Shown: one piece after another, positions 6,827-13,977 of the stretch
Position numbering within the stretch: position 1 is the stretch's first letter
Layout of the letters: each line of letters starts with the position of its first letter
NCBI GenBank assembly: GCA_964551985.1
Contig: CAZKFG010000031.1
Span: forward strand, 1 to 26,796
DNA: 26,796 nt
Direction: 5' to 3'
DNA from: CAZKFG01 sp964551985
Lineage (GTDB): Bacteria; Bacillota; Negativicutes; Acidaminococcales; JAISLQ01
Position numbers and translations under genes: made by a program
The notes under the pieces: generated by a model
The model's input: only the letters and a program-made list of their open reading frames with translations
The model's database searches: none
What the model was told of the DNA's origin: nothing

Positions 6827-9262
6827 CTAATGATAAACTTTAAAACTCTTTAACCGCAAGGAATTTAACACCACACAAATAGAACTAAAAGACATCGCAA
6901 GTGCTGCAAACATAGGATTTAAAAGCGGTCCACCAAAAGCGAAAAACACTCCTGCTGCGAGCGGAATGCCCAAAACATTATAAAAAAACGCCCAAAAAAG
7001 ATTTTGCTTTATGTTTTTTATTGTGCTTTGGCTAAGTTTTATTGCCGTTACAACATCAAGCAAATCATCTTTTATAAGTACAATGTCAGCCGACTCTACT
7101 GCTATATCAGTTCCTGAACCAATAGCTATCCCAACATCTGCCATAGCAAGTGCAGGTGCATCGTTTATACCGTCACCAACCATAGCAACAACCTCTCCTT
7201 GTGCTTGCAAGCTACTTACTTTTTCAGCTTTATCTTGTGGTAACACCTCAGCTAAAACAGAATCTATACCTACAGTTTTCGCTATAGCTAACGCTGTTTT
7301 TTGGTTATCACCTGTTAACATAACCACTTTAATTCCAGCTTTTTGTAACAATCCAACAGCTTTTTTACTATTTTCTTTTAGTACATCAGCTATCGCCACA
7401 ATCCCTTGAAAAACGCCATCTATAGCTACAAATACCACTGTTTTCCCTTGCTCGGATAGCTCATCTATTATTTCAAAGTCTTGTATTGCAATATTATTTG
7501 CTTGCATAAGCTGATAATTTCCAACAATCACTCTAAAATTATCCACCTGTGCAACTAAACCAAAACCTGAAATTGCTTGAAAATTGCTTGCTGGTAAAAT
7601 TTTTATTTTTTCTTTTTCTGCTGCCTGCACAAAAGCTCTAGCCAAGGGGTGTTCAGATAAGCTCTCTGCGGAGGCAACAATTTGCAAAAATAGCTCTTTA
7701 TTCATATCAAAAGTAACAACATCTGTGACCTGTGGCTGCCCTTTGGTAATGGTTCCAGTTTTATCCAAAACAATTGTTGTAATCTTATGTGCTAACTCTA
7801 ATGCCTGACCACTTTTGATTAAAATAGAGTTTTGCGCCGCTTTCCCTGTTGCCACAATAAGTGCAGTTGGAGTTGCAAGACCTAAAGCGCAAGGACAAGA
7901 TACAACAAGCACACTCACAAAAATGGTCAAAGAAAACTCCGTGTCCGCTGTTTTAAAATACCAAAAAATTCCTGAAATCAAAGCAATAAAACAAACTATC
8001 GGCACAAAATAACCTGAAACAATATCCGCCAGTTTTGCTATAGGTGCTTTTGACGACTGTGCTTGTTGGACAATTTTAATAATCTGCGCTAATAAAGTAT
8101 TTTCACCAACCTTTGTTGCTGTAAACTGTATATAGCCACTTTGATTAATCGTTGCTGCAAAAATATTATCTCCTGGATTTTTTTCCGCCGGCATACTCTC
8201 ACCTGTTAGCATTGCCTCGTCAACGAAAGTGCTTCCATTTAAGACAATGCCATCGACAGGGATTTTCTCACCTGGCTTTACTATTACAACATCACCAGAG
8301 CGAACCTCATCTATTAATACTTCTATCTGCTCAGTGCCTTCAATAATTGTTGCAGATTCAGGTGCAAGTTCTATAAGCTTTTTAACTAGCTGTGAAGTTC
8401 TGGCAACAGATGCTGCCTCTAGAGTTTTACCTAGTAAAATAAGAGCGATAATTACTGCCGCCGTTTCAAAATAAAGTCCATGCAATGCCATAACATTGCC
8501 TTTTACAATTTCAAGTACCGAATAAATGCTATAACAAAAAGCAGACATCGTACCTATAGCAACAAGAGTATCCATATTAGGTGTTAATCTAAATAATGAT
8601 TTAAATCCAACAACATAAAATTTATAGCCCACTGCCATTACAGGAATTGTCAAACCAAGTTGTACAATAGAATATAATGCCGCATCATTTCTCGGACTAA
8701 TAATCCAAGGAACATACAAATTAAACATCGGAGCCATTGCTATATATAAAAGAGGCATAGAAAAAAATGCTGCGATAAAAAACTTATACCACAAAGTATT
8801 TACTTCTTTTTTTCTGTCCAAGACATCTGCAAAAACATCCAATTTCTCCACTTGATCAATACTAAAGCCTGCATTTTTCATTACATTTTGCATATTGTGA
8901 AATCTTGTTCTTTGTGGTAAATAGGCAATAACTAAAGTTTTTGGATCTAACCACTCAACTTTGCTTATACCATCGAGTTTTAAAAGCAAATCTTTAAGCT
9001 TGTTAATATTGCCTGTATCTGCAAAATATACTTTTATAGTACTGTCAGTGTTATCTTGCATTACACCATATCCAAGATTAGTAATAATATTTTTTATAGT
9101 TGAAAGCTCAACTAAATTTTCATCATATTCTAATAATAGTTGCTGAGAAGACAAATTGACACTTGCTTTTTCAACTCCTTTTGTTTTAGAAAGTTCCTTT
9201 TCAATAGCAGCCGAGCACATTGCGCAGCTCATACCTGTAATAAATAAAATTTGTTTTTTCAT
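6827..9262 (-). CDS. copA: Copper-transporting P1B-type ATPase
   Basis: Inner-membrane pump that moves Cu(I) out of the cytosol using ATP. About 811 aa. The N-terminal heavy-metal domain has GMSCAMC (Cys13, Cys16). A second HMA-like stretch (about residues 75-145) lacks any CxxC. Then come membrane helices, the actuator TGES motif, the transmembrane SCPCALG, the phosphorylation site DKTGTIT, SEHPLA, and GDGINDAPAL. The terminal helices carry YN (FFYNVLG) and MxxSS (MSFSS), which mark Cu(I) pumps. The ATG at 9262 is chosen because AAAGG sits 8 nt upstream; an upstream GTG (9271) lies inside that ribosome site. No CsoR, CopY or CopZ gene is next to it. Transported ion is inferred from the motifs. 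Confidence 0.93.
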   Translation of the reverse strand: MKKQILFITGMSCAMCSAAIEKELSKTKGVEKASVNLSSQQLLLEYDENLVELSTIKNIITNLGYGVMQDNTDSTIKVYFADTGNINKLKDLLLKLDGISKVEWLDPKTLVIAYLPQRTRFHNMQNVMKNAGFSIDQVEKLDVFADVLDRKKEVNTLWYKFFIAAFFSMPLLYIAMAPMFNLYVPWIISPRNDAALYSIVQLGLTIPVMAVGYKFYVVGFKSLFRLTPNMDTLVAIGTMSAFCYSIYSVLEIVKGNVMALHGLYFETAAVIIALILLGKTLEAASVARTSQLVKKLIELAPESATIIEGTEQIEVLIDEVRSGDVVIVKPGEKIPVDGIVLNGSTFVDEAMLTGESMPAEKNPGDNIFAATINQSGYIQFTATKVGENTLLAQIIKIVQQAQSSKAPIAKLADIVSGYFVPIVCFIALISGIFWYFKTADTEFSLTIFVSVLVVSCPCALGLATPTALIVATGKAAQNSILIKSGQALELAHKITTIVLDKTGTITKGQPQVTDVVTFDMNKELFLQIVASAESLSEHPLARAFVQAAEKEKIKILPASNFQAISGFGLVAQVDNFRVIVGNYQLMQANNIAIQDFEIIDELSEQGKTVVFVAIDGVFQGIVAIADVLKENSKKAVGLLQKAGIKVVMLTGDNQKTALAIAKTVGIDSVLAEVLPQDKAEKVSSLQAQGEVVAMVGDGINDAPALAMADVGIAIGSGTDIAVESADIVLIKDDLLDVVTAIKLSQSTIKNIKQNLFWAFFYNVLGIPLAAGVFFAFGGPLLNPMFAALAMSFSSICVVLNSLRLKSFKVYH

Positions 9263-9301
9263 AATAAACACCTTTAATAGTAAATATATTTAATCAATTG
9301 T

Positions 9302-9310
9302 ATTATACCA
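9302..9310 (-). promoter_or_regulatory. Extended -10 promoter for copA
   Basis: On the minus strand TGGTATAAT fits the extended -10 consensus TGnTATAAT, 40 nt before the copA start. The -35 position is poor (TAATTT), as is common with extended -10 promoters. No obvious copper-repressor operator was recognised. Confidence 0.5.
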
Positions 9311-9391
9311 TATTAAAAATTGATAAATTATCTTCGTACAAAATATACATTAAAAAATTTATTAAAGTAGGTTTTTATATTTTACAAATTA

Positions 9392-9400
9392 TGATAAAAT
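9392..9400 (+). promoter_or_regulatory. Extended -10 promoter for the diaminopimelate decarboxylase gene
   Basis: TGATAAAAT matches the extended -10 pattern TGnTAnnAT and lies 22 nt before the start codon. It is back to back with the copA promoter in a 160-bp divergent gap. Confidence 0.5.
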
Positions 9401-9422
9401 ATTCCCTGCAGGAGGAATTCAC

Positions 9423-10691
9423 ATGAAAAAAACATTTGTTACAAAAGAAAAATTAGAAGAAATAATCAGTAAATATCCTACACCTTTTCACTTATATGAC
9501 GAAAAAGGCATCCGCGAAAATGCTAAAAAACTACTTCAAGCATTTTCTTGGAACAAAGGTTTTCGAGAATATTTTGCCGTTAAAGCAACACCAAACCCTA
9601 CTATTTTAAAAATACTCAAAGAAGAAGGTTGCGGCGTAGACTGTGCCAGTATGACAGAATTAATGATGGCGCAAGCTGTTGGATTTACTGGTAAAGATAT
9701 TATGTTCTCTTCAAATGCCACACCTAAAGAAGAGTTTATTTATGCCAAAAAGCTTGGCGCGATAATTAATCTTGATGATTTTACCCATATTGATTTTCTA
9801 GAAAAAGTAGCAGGAATACCAGAGACAATTTGTTGTAGATTTAATCCAGGCGGAAACTTTAAAATTCACAATCAAATAATGGATAGCCCTCAAGATGCCA
9901 AATACGGTTTCACCAAACAACAATTGCAAGAAGGCTTTTTACTACTCAAACAAAAAGGTGCTAAAAATTTTGGCTTACATGCTTTTTTAGCAAGTAATAC
10001 ACTGACAAATGATTATTATCCAACACTTGCTAAAGAATTGTTTGAAACTGCTGTATGGTTGAAAGAAACCACAGGCGTATCAGTAAACTTTATCAACTTG
10101 AGCGGTGGAGTTGGCATTCCTTACAAACCAGAGGATAAAGAAAATGACATTATAGCAATAGGCGAAGGTGTAAAACAAGCATTTGCGGAAATCTTAGTGC
10201 CAGCAGGATTAGCAGATGTAGCAATTTTTACAGAGCTTGGACGTTTTATGCTAGGACCTTATGGTTGTCTTGTTGCCACTGCAGTGCACGAAAAAAATAT
10301 CTACAAAAACTATATTGGTTTAGATGCTTGTGCAGCAAATCTCATGCGACCAGCTATTTATGGGGCGTATCACCACATAACCGTTGCAGGTAAAGAAAAA
10401 TCTCCTCTTACCAATACCTATGATATAACGGGCTCACTTTGTGAGAACAACGACAAATTTGCTGTTGACAGAAAGTTCCCCAAAATTGATATTGGTGATC
10501 GCATAATAATCCACGATACTGGCGCACATGGATTTGCAATGGGATACAATTATAATGGCAAATTGCGCTCTAGCGAACTACTGCTTAAAACAGATGGATC
10601 AGTAGAGCTTATACGGCGTGCAGAAGAACCGCGTGATTATTTTGCTACAATAAATTTTAATGGTTTATTTGATAAAATTGATCTTACATAG
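9423..10691 (+). CDS. lysA: Diaminopimelate decarboxylase-like PLP enzyme
   Basis: Fold-type III PLP decarboxylase, expected to convert meso-diaminopimelate to L-lysine. 422 aa, normal length. The PLP lysine is Lys54 in YFAVKATPNP. GVDCASMTEL, the glycine-rich NLSGGVGIPY, CENNDKFAVDR and GAHGFAMGYNYNG are also recognisable. Two motifs differ from the textbook enzyme: HAFLASN stands where HIGSQ is usual, and ELGRF where EPGR is usual. This points to a divergent clade often annotated as LysA in anaerobes, but specificity for another D- or meso-amino acid is possible. A perfect GGAGG sits 7 nt before the ATG. The gene stands alone between its own promoter and a terminator; no other lysine gene adjoins it. 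Confidence 0.82.
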   Translation: MKKTFVTKEKLEEIISKYPTPFHLYDEKGIRENAKKLLQAFSWNKGFREYFAVKATPNPTILKILKEEGCGVDCASMTELMMAQAVGFTGKDIMFSSNATPKEEFIYAKKLGAIINLDDFTHIDFLEKVAGIPETICCRFNPGGNFKIHNQIMDSPQDAKYGFTKQQLQEGFLLLKQKGAKNFGLHAFLASNTLTNDYYPTLAKELFETAVWLKETTGVSVNFINLSGGVGIPYKPEDKENDIIAIGEGVKQAFAEILVPAGLADVAIFTELGRFMLGPYGCLVATAVHEKNIYKNYIGLDACAANLMRPAIYGAYHHITVAGKEKSPLTNTYDITGSLCENNDKFAVDRKFPKIDIGDRIIIHDTGAHGFAMGYNYNGKLRSSELLLKTDGSVELIRRAEEPRDYFATINFNGLFDKIDLT

Positions 10692-10693
10692 CT

Positions 10694-10722
10694 AAAAACC
10701 ATCCAAGATATGGATGGTTTTT
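10694..10722 (+). terminator. Terminator after lysA-like gene
   Basis: AAAAACCATCC / GGATGGTTTTT inverted repeat with a 7-nt loop, then a T-rich tail, 3 nt after the stop. It probably also ends the convergent XRE gene, whose stop lies 14 bp further on. Confidence 0.8.
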
Positions 10723-10735
10723 CTTTTACTATAAA

Positions 10736-11164
10736 TCAATAAAGCACTTCGCACGATAGGCTATTTAAAATATCGTTTGTTTGCATAACAGAATAACAAC
10801 TATTTATGCAATAAATAATAACTAAATCTTTACTATCGCGAACATATAACTCCCTAAAACCAGCAAAACGCAAAATGTCTTGCATGAGATTTAAATCTAA
10901 ACGTAATGCTATTCCTAAAATAATTAGTCTATCACGTGATGGATTTTTCTTGCCAGACAAAATATGATAAACATAATGCCTATCCAATCCGCTATTTTTT
11001 ATCAATGCAGTTTTACTCATATTCTTTCGTATGAGTAAACTATTTAAATATTCGTGCAAAACAGGAATGGTAAGCTCGTCTTTATTATTTTGCATAAATG
11101 AGCTTGTAAGTTTATCATTTTTCAATTCTTCAATAAGATCTTGTGTATTTTTCTTATAGTGCAT
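10736..11164 (-). CDS. XRE-family helix-turn-helix regulator, divergent partner of a protein kinase
   Basis: 142-aa cytosolic DNA-binding protein. An XRE-type HTH covers roughly residues 40-90 (LLIRKNMSKTALIKNSGLDRHYVYHILSGKKNPSRD read in parts). It is followed by a conserved-looking tail, LYVRDSKDLVIIYCIN...SVMQTNDIL. From memory, this HTH-plus-tail arrangement occurs beside Ser/Thr kinase genes in other Clostridia-type genomes. Here the two starts are only 38 bp apart on opposite strands, so the regulator probably sits on the kinase promoter. The ATG at 11164 has GAGG at 7 nt. An antitoxin role was considered but has no support. The exact target is unknown. Confidence 0.75.
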   Translation of the reverse strand: MHYKKNTQDLIEELKNDKLTSSFMQNNKDELTIPVLHEYLNSLLIRKNMSKTALIKNSGLDRHYVYHILSGKKNPSRDRLIILGIALRLDLNLMQDILRFAGFRELYVRDSKDLVIIYCINSCYSVMQTNDILNSLSCEVLY

Positions 11165-11202
11165 AAATGTGCCTCAAAAATTTAAAATAGGATATTATTT
11201 TT

Positions 11203-12387
11203 ATGAACGAAATGGCCAAAAACTACATTTTAAATAATTATGTCAAAATTGCCGATTTAAAATTAACAAATAAAGCTACTATTGAACTTGTTGTTGAAAA
11301 TTATAGTAAAAATATTTTTGTTAGAAAAATTCTATATAGAAAACTGCCGTTTTACAAAACATTGGTTTCGCTAGAACATAAAAATCTAGCCAAAGTTTAT
11401 ATGGTGTTTTTAGATGACAATACTACTTATGTGATTGAAGAATATGTTAAGGGTGAAAGTTTAGACATTATTTTATCACAAAAAGACCATCTATCAGAAA
11501 AGCAAGTTATCAACATTGCCTTACAACTATGTTCTTGCCTTGCGTACCTCCACAAAAACAAAATAGCTCACCTTGACATAAAACCTGCAAACATAATTAT
11601 TTGTGAAAACGATCTTATAAAGATTATTGATTTTGATGCAGCAAAAATAATTGGTCAACCCGAAAATTTCGATTCACAAAAATTAGGAACAAAAGGATAT
11701 GCACCACCTGAGCAATATAGCTCAGCACACATAAGCGAAAAAGCCGATATATTTAGTCTCGGAGTAACACTCAAAGAACTTTTAGGTAATAATTATAACG
11801 GATATCTATTAAACATCTGCAACCAATGCACCATTTTAGAACCAGCGCAAAGAATTGCTACTATCGAAAAACTTGAGCTACTAATAAAACAGCCAAATAA
11901 ATTAAAACTCAAAATGTTGTTTTTATTCTTTTTACTAATAATAACATATTCTTCTTTTATTGTATCAAAAAGTTATAACTTTTTTGCATATTCCTATAAC
12001 AATGATAATAAAAATTTTTTAACTCTAAAAAATTCACCCTTGACAATACCTTTGGATAATTACAACAAAAATGTTTATTATCTAGATAATCTGCAAATAA
12101 CCAGCCAAAAAATACCTTTAGAAAATAATCTTAATGGCTTTACTATCAATCTTCAAATCACTGCAAATATGAAAAATAACCAAAACACAAAAATAAAAAT
12201 TATTGCCAAAGATACCAATTTTATAAGAGCAAATAGCCCTGAAAATCTAAAATTTACCAATATTAAACAAAATAATTTTCAAACCATTTTACAACACAAT
12301 TTTAGCCAGCAGCATAAAATGCAACTATCTTTTACATACTTAAGCTCTCTATCAACACCACAATTAGAAATTTTTATAGATAAATAA
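11203..12387 (+). CDS. Membrane-anchored Ser/Thr protein kinase with an unrecognised outer domain
   Basis: 394 aa. Residues 1-230 form a Hanks-type kinase: Lys42 in FVRKI as the likely ATP lysine, HLDIKPAN with Asp125 and Asn130 as the catalytic loop, Asp143 in DFD (normally DFG), and APPEQY. The usual glycine-rich loop is missing (LTNKATIELVVE in its place), so ATP binding may be unusual. One membrane helix spans about 237-256. The remaining ~138 residues are outside the cytosol, rich in Asn and Lys, look beta-stranded, and match no domain I know; there are no PASTA repeats. The ribosome site is weak (AGGA, 10 nt). It is divergent from an XRE regulator. The substrate is unknown. Confidence 0.82.
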   Translation: MNEMAKNYILNNYVKIADLKLTNKATIELVVENYSKNIFVRKILYRKLPFYKTLVSLEHKNLAKVYMVFLDDNTTYVIEEYVKGESLDIILSQKDHLSEKQVINIALQLCSCLAYLHKNKIAHLDIKPANIIICENDLIKIIDFDAAKIIGQPENFDSQKLGTKGYAPPEQYSSAHISEKADIFSLGVTLKELLGNNYNGYLLNICNQCTILEPAQRIATIEKLELLIKQPNKLKLKMLFLFFLLIITYSSFIVSKSYNFFAYSYNNDNKNFLTLKNSPLTIPLDNYNKNVYYLDNLQITSQKIPLENNLNGFTINLQITANMKNNQNTKIKIIAKDTNFIRANSPENLKFTNIKQNNFQTILQHNFSQQHKMQLSFTYLSSLSTPQLEIFIDK

Positions 12388-12416
12388 AAAATACAATAAA
12401 AAAATTTTAAAAAAGC

Positions 12417-12451
12417 TTTTTGTGTCCTAAAAGTACACCAAAAGTTTTTTT
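12417..12451 (+). terminator. Probable terminator after the kinase gene
   Basis: TTTTTGTGT (12417-12425) pairs with ACACCAAAA (12435-12443), with one bulge, and is followed by G and seven or more T. It begins 30 nt after the kinase stop. Confidence 0.5.
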
Positions 12452-12572
12452 CTATTTATTATAATAAGTATATGGTTTTTTTGAATAAACTCGTACTAAC
12501 AAGGAAAGTTTCTTTTCAATAAAAATATTATAATATACTTACTAATATTCAACTCAGAAATGAGGATATATC

Positions 12573-12791
12573 ATGAATCAAAATAGAGAAATTGGTCTTA
12601 AAATCGCTTATTTTAGAAAACGTAAACGAATGACACAAGTAGAACTAGCACAAAAAATAAATATTAGTTCTAGTTACATGGGTAAAATAGAATGCGGTGC
12701 ATTAAAAAAGGGGGTAACATTGCCAATTTTATTTTTAATTTGTAAAGAGCTTAATATTGAACCTGGTCAACTTCTTTCCACAAGCAGTTAA
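12573..12791 (+). CDS. Small XRE-family transcriptional regulator (72 aa)
   Basis: The protein is essentially a single XRE/Cro-C1 helix-turn-helix: GLKIAYFRKRKRMTQVELAQ, then KINISSSYMGKIECG as recognition helix and turn, then a short C-terminal helix (ICKELNIEPGQLL). Such stand-alone domains act as dimeric repressors or controller proteins. GAGG lies 7 nt before the ATG at 12573. A TATAAT box is at 12529-12534, with a TAAGTATA-type site just after it, so autoregulation is plausible. It lies between a membrane kinase gene and an IS5-type remnant. No methylase, nuclease or toxin gene is adjacent, so a restriction-control or antitoxin role is not supported. Confidence 0.8.
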   Translation: MNQNREIGLKIAYFRKRKRMTQVELAQKINISSSYMGKIECGALKKGVTLPILFLICKELNIEPGQLLSTSS

Positions 12792-12894
12792 TTGTTTTAA
12801 GCTAGATTAAGTATATTTTTACCATCATCAACATAATTTCATATAGCTTAAAATGCCATCAGTAAAAATAAAAAATACTAACGAAAAGGATTTT

Positions 12895-13233
12895 ATGACT
12901 ATGAAAAAACACGAATTAACTCAAACTCAATGGAACAAAATCAAAAGTGCACTCCCTGCCGAAAAAAAGCCTCATGCAGGTAGACCTGCCAAAGACAACA
13001 AGTTAATGTTGCACGCAATGCTCTACTGGCTCAATACTGGAATTGCTTTGCGCGATTTACCAGAGAGATTTGGTCCTTGGCAAAGCGTTTATACTCGCTT
13101 TCGCAGATGGACTGACAAAGGAATATGGGATAAAGTTTTAGCTGAAATGGTCAAACATAATATAATTGATCAAGAATCATTTGTATTTTATACAACAAAT
13201 TCAAAAACTCAACAACAAGATCATCATCAATAG
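12895..13233 (+). pseudogene. IS5-family transposase N-terminal fragment (DUF4096-like), catalytic Asp lost
   Basis: 112 aa matching the first part (OrfA) of IS5-type transposases: LTQTQWNKI, GRPAKDNKLMLHAMLYWLNTG, IALRDLPERFGPWQSVYTRFRRW, GIWDKVL. In intact relatives the next segment reads roughly D-e-s-x-x-I-D-S/T-T, holding the first DDE aspartate. Here it reads DQESFVFYTTNSKTQ, so Tyr replaces that Asp, and the frame stops 12 residues later. The rest of the transposase is absent. An AAAGGA ribosome site 4 nt before the ATG at 12895 (10 nt before one at 12901) is better placed than for the earlier ATG at 12853. A tidy terminator follows. No IS ends or target duplication were seen. It is probably a remnant; a retained DNA-binding role is possible. 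Confidence 0.75.
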
Positions 13234-13237
13234 TAAA

Positions 13238-13269
13238 AAATACCCAGCTTTTTAAAGTTGGGTATTTTT
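13238..13269 (+). terminator. Terminator after the IS5-type fragment
   Basis: AAATACCCAGCTTT (13238-13251) pairs with AAAGTTGGGTATTT (13254-13267) with one G-T pair and a 2-nt gap (so a small loop after fraying), and ends in TTTTT. It separates the fragment from the next gene. Confidence 0.75.
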
Positions 13270-13274
13270 AATGA

Positions 13275-13303
13275 TTGCTTTTTTTATACATTAAGTATAA
13301 AAT
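13275..13303 (+). promoter_or_regulatory. Promoter for the second small XRE gene
   Basis: TTGCTT (13275-13280), 17-nt spacer, TAAAAT (13298-13303), 20 nt before the chosen start. The -10 region overlaps a TAAGTATA word (13292-13299). Confidence 0.5.
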
Positions 13304-13322
13304 AAAAATGGAGTTGATGAAA

Positions 13323-13685
13323 ATGAAATTTGGAGACAGACTAAAATTACAAAGAGAAAAGCAAAACCTAACAAGAGAAGAACTAGCAGCTAGTTTAAAG
13401 ATTAAATATTCTACTTTAGCAAATTATGAAAACAATGTGCGCCAACCTGACTTTACTACACTAAAGAGAATAGCTAGTATTTTGATGGTTTCTACAGACT
13501 ATCTTTTAGGCACACAAGAAGTTACAGAAAATCATTATGTAGACCCACAAGTAGCTTTGTATGCTCAAGAAATCTTGCAAAATCCAGAGCTTAAAATTTT
13601 ATTTGATGCTAGTAAAAAAATATCTAAAAAAGATATGGATTTTGTAGTAGATTTAGTACAAAGAATGAAAAATATGGAAAAATAA
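13323..13685 (+). CDS. XRE-family repressor with C-terminal extension (120 aa)
   Basis: The N-terminal HTH (MKFGDRLKLQREKQNLTREELA, then SLKIKYSTLANYENNVRQPDF) and the following helix (LKRIASILMVSTDYLLG) are typical of phage-like and element-borne XRE repressors. Residues 70-120 (DPQVALYAQEILQ...FVVDLVQRMKNMEK) are a helical tail often used for dimerisation. The frame is open back to 13275, but the ATG at 13323 is best: GGAG at 13310-13313 lies 9 nt upstream, whereas the ATG at 13317 is only 3 nt away. It has its own promoter and is bounded by terminators, so it forms a single-gene unit. The resemblance to phage repressors, next to an IS remnant, hints at acquired DNA. The target is unknown. 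Confidence 0.8.
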   Translation: MKFGDRLKLQREKQNLTREELAASLKIKYSTLANYENNVRQPDFTTLKRIASILMVSTDYLLGTQEVTENHYVDPQVALYAQEILQNPELKILFDASKKISKKDMDFVVDLVQRMKNMEK

Positions 13686-13977
13686 CTGTTTAATAAAGCT
13701 GTTCTTTGCATAAAACAGCTTGAGATTTTGTTTTGTATTTTTATTTATAACAAGTATTTTTGAAATCCAGCTAAAGAAAAAAATCTTTAGCTGGATTTTT
13801 GTACAAATAAATGCTTTTAACAAATTCATACTAAACTGTATTTTTAAAAGTATTTGGTAATTTTATTGCAAAACATATTTACTAATATACATTTTTTAAG
13901 TTAAAATATTATTAAGTAAGATGGACTAATTGTTAAGGAGCTAAAAGTCGCATCAAAAAAATTAAGGGGGTAGAAAA
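13686..13977. other. Intergenic region with two hairpins and the putative promoter of the next unit
   Basis: About 290 bp with no gene. A weaker hairpin AAGCTGTT / AACAGCTT lies at 13696-13721. A strong terminator follows at 13763-13800. Downstream is a possible promoter, TTTACT near 13878 with TAAAAT 18 nt later, and then a roughly 70-nt leader. The leader contains an AAGGAG (about 13936) with no start codon behind it, then the real GGGGG ribosome site of the membrane-protein gene. Confidence 0.5.
13763..13800 (+). terminator. Strong terminator after the XRE repressor
   Basis: Perfect 14-bp arms AAATCCAGCTAAAG / CTTTAGCTGGATTT with an 8-nt A-rich loop and a T run; flanking A and T tracts suggest it could act on both strands. 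Confidence 0.85.

Larger units (their letters stand above)
12465..13299. repeat. Four dispersed copies of the 8-mer TAAGTATA in the gaps around the small regulator genes
   Basis: Direct copies at 12465-12472, 12808-12815 and 13292-13299, and one inverted copy (TATACTTA) at 12534-12541. All are non-coding. The inverted copy shares one base with the TATAAT at 12529-12534. The copy at 13292 overlaps the -10 of the downstream XRE gene. This is the pattern expected of a shared operator, though short AT-rich words recur by chance. Confidence 0.4.

Noticed and set aside
12792..13274. Terminal inverted repeats and target duplication for the IS5-type fragment
   Set aside because: Looked on both sides; only AT-rich sequence and the terminator hairpin were found, so no IS boundary can be called.
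12573..13685. Toxin-antitoxin or restriction-control locus around the small XRE genes
   Set aside because: No toxin, nuclease or methylase gene is adjacent, so the XRE proteins alone do not support it.
13934..13965. Short leader peptide or riboswitch before the DUF5058-like gene
   Set aside because: An AAGGAG is present, but no start codon follows in range, and no riboswitch consensus was recognised.
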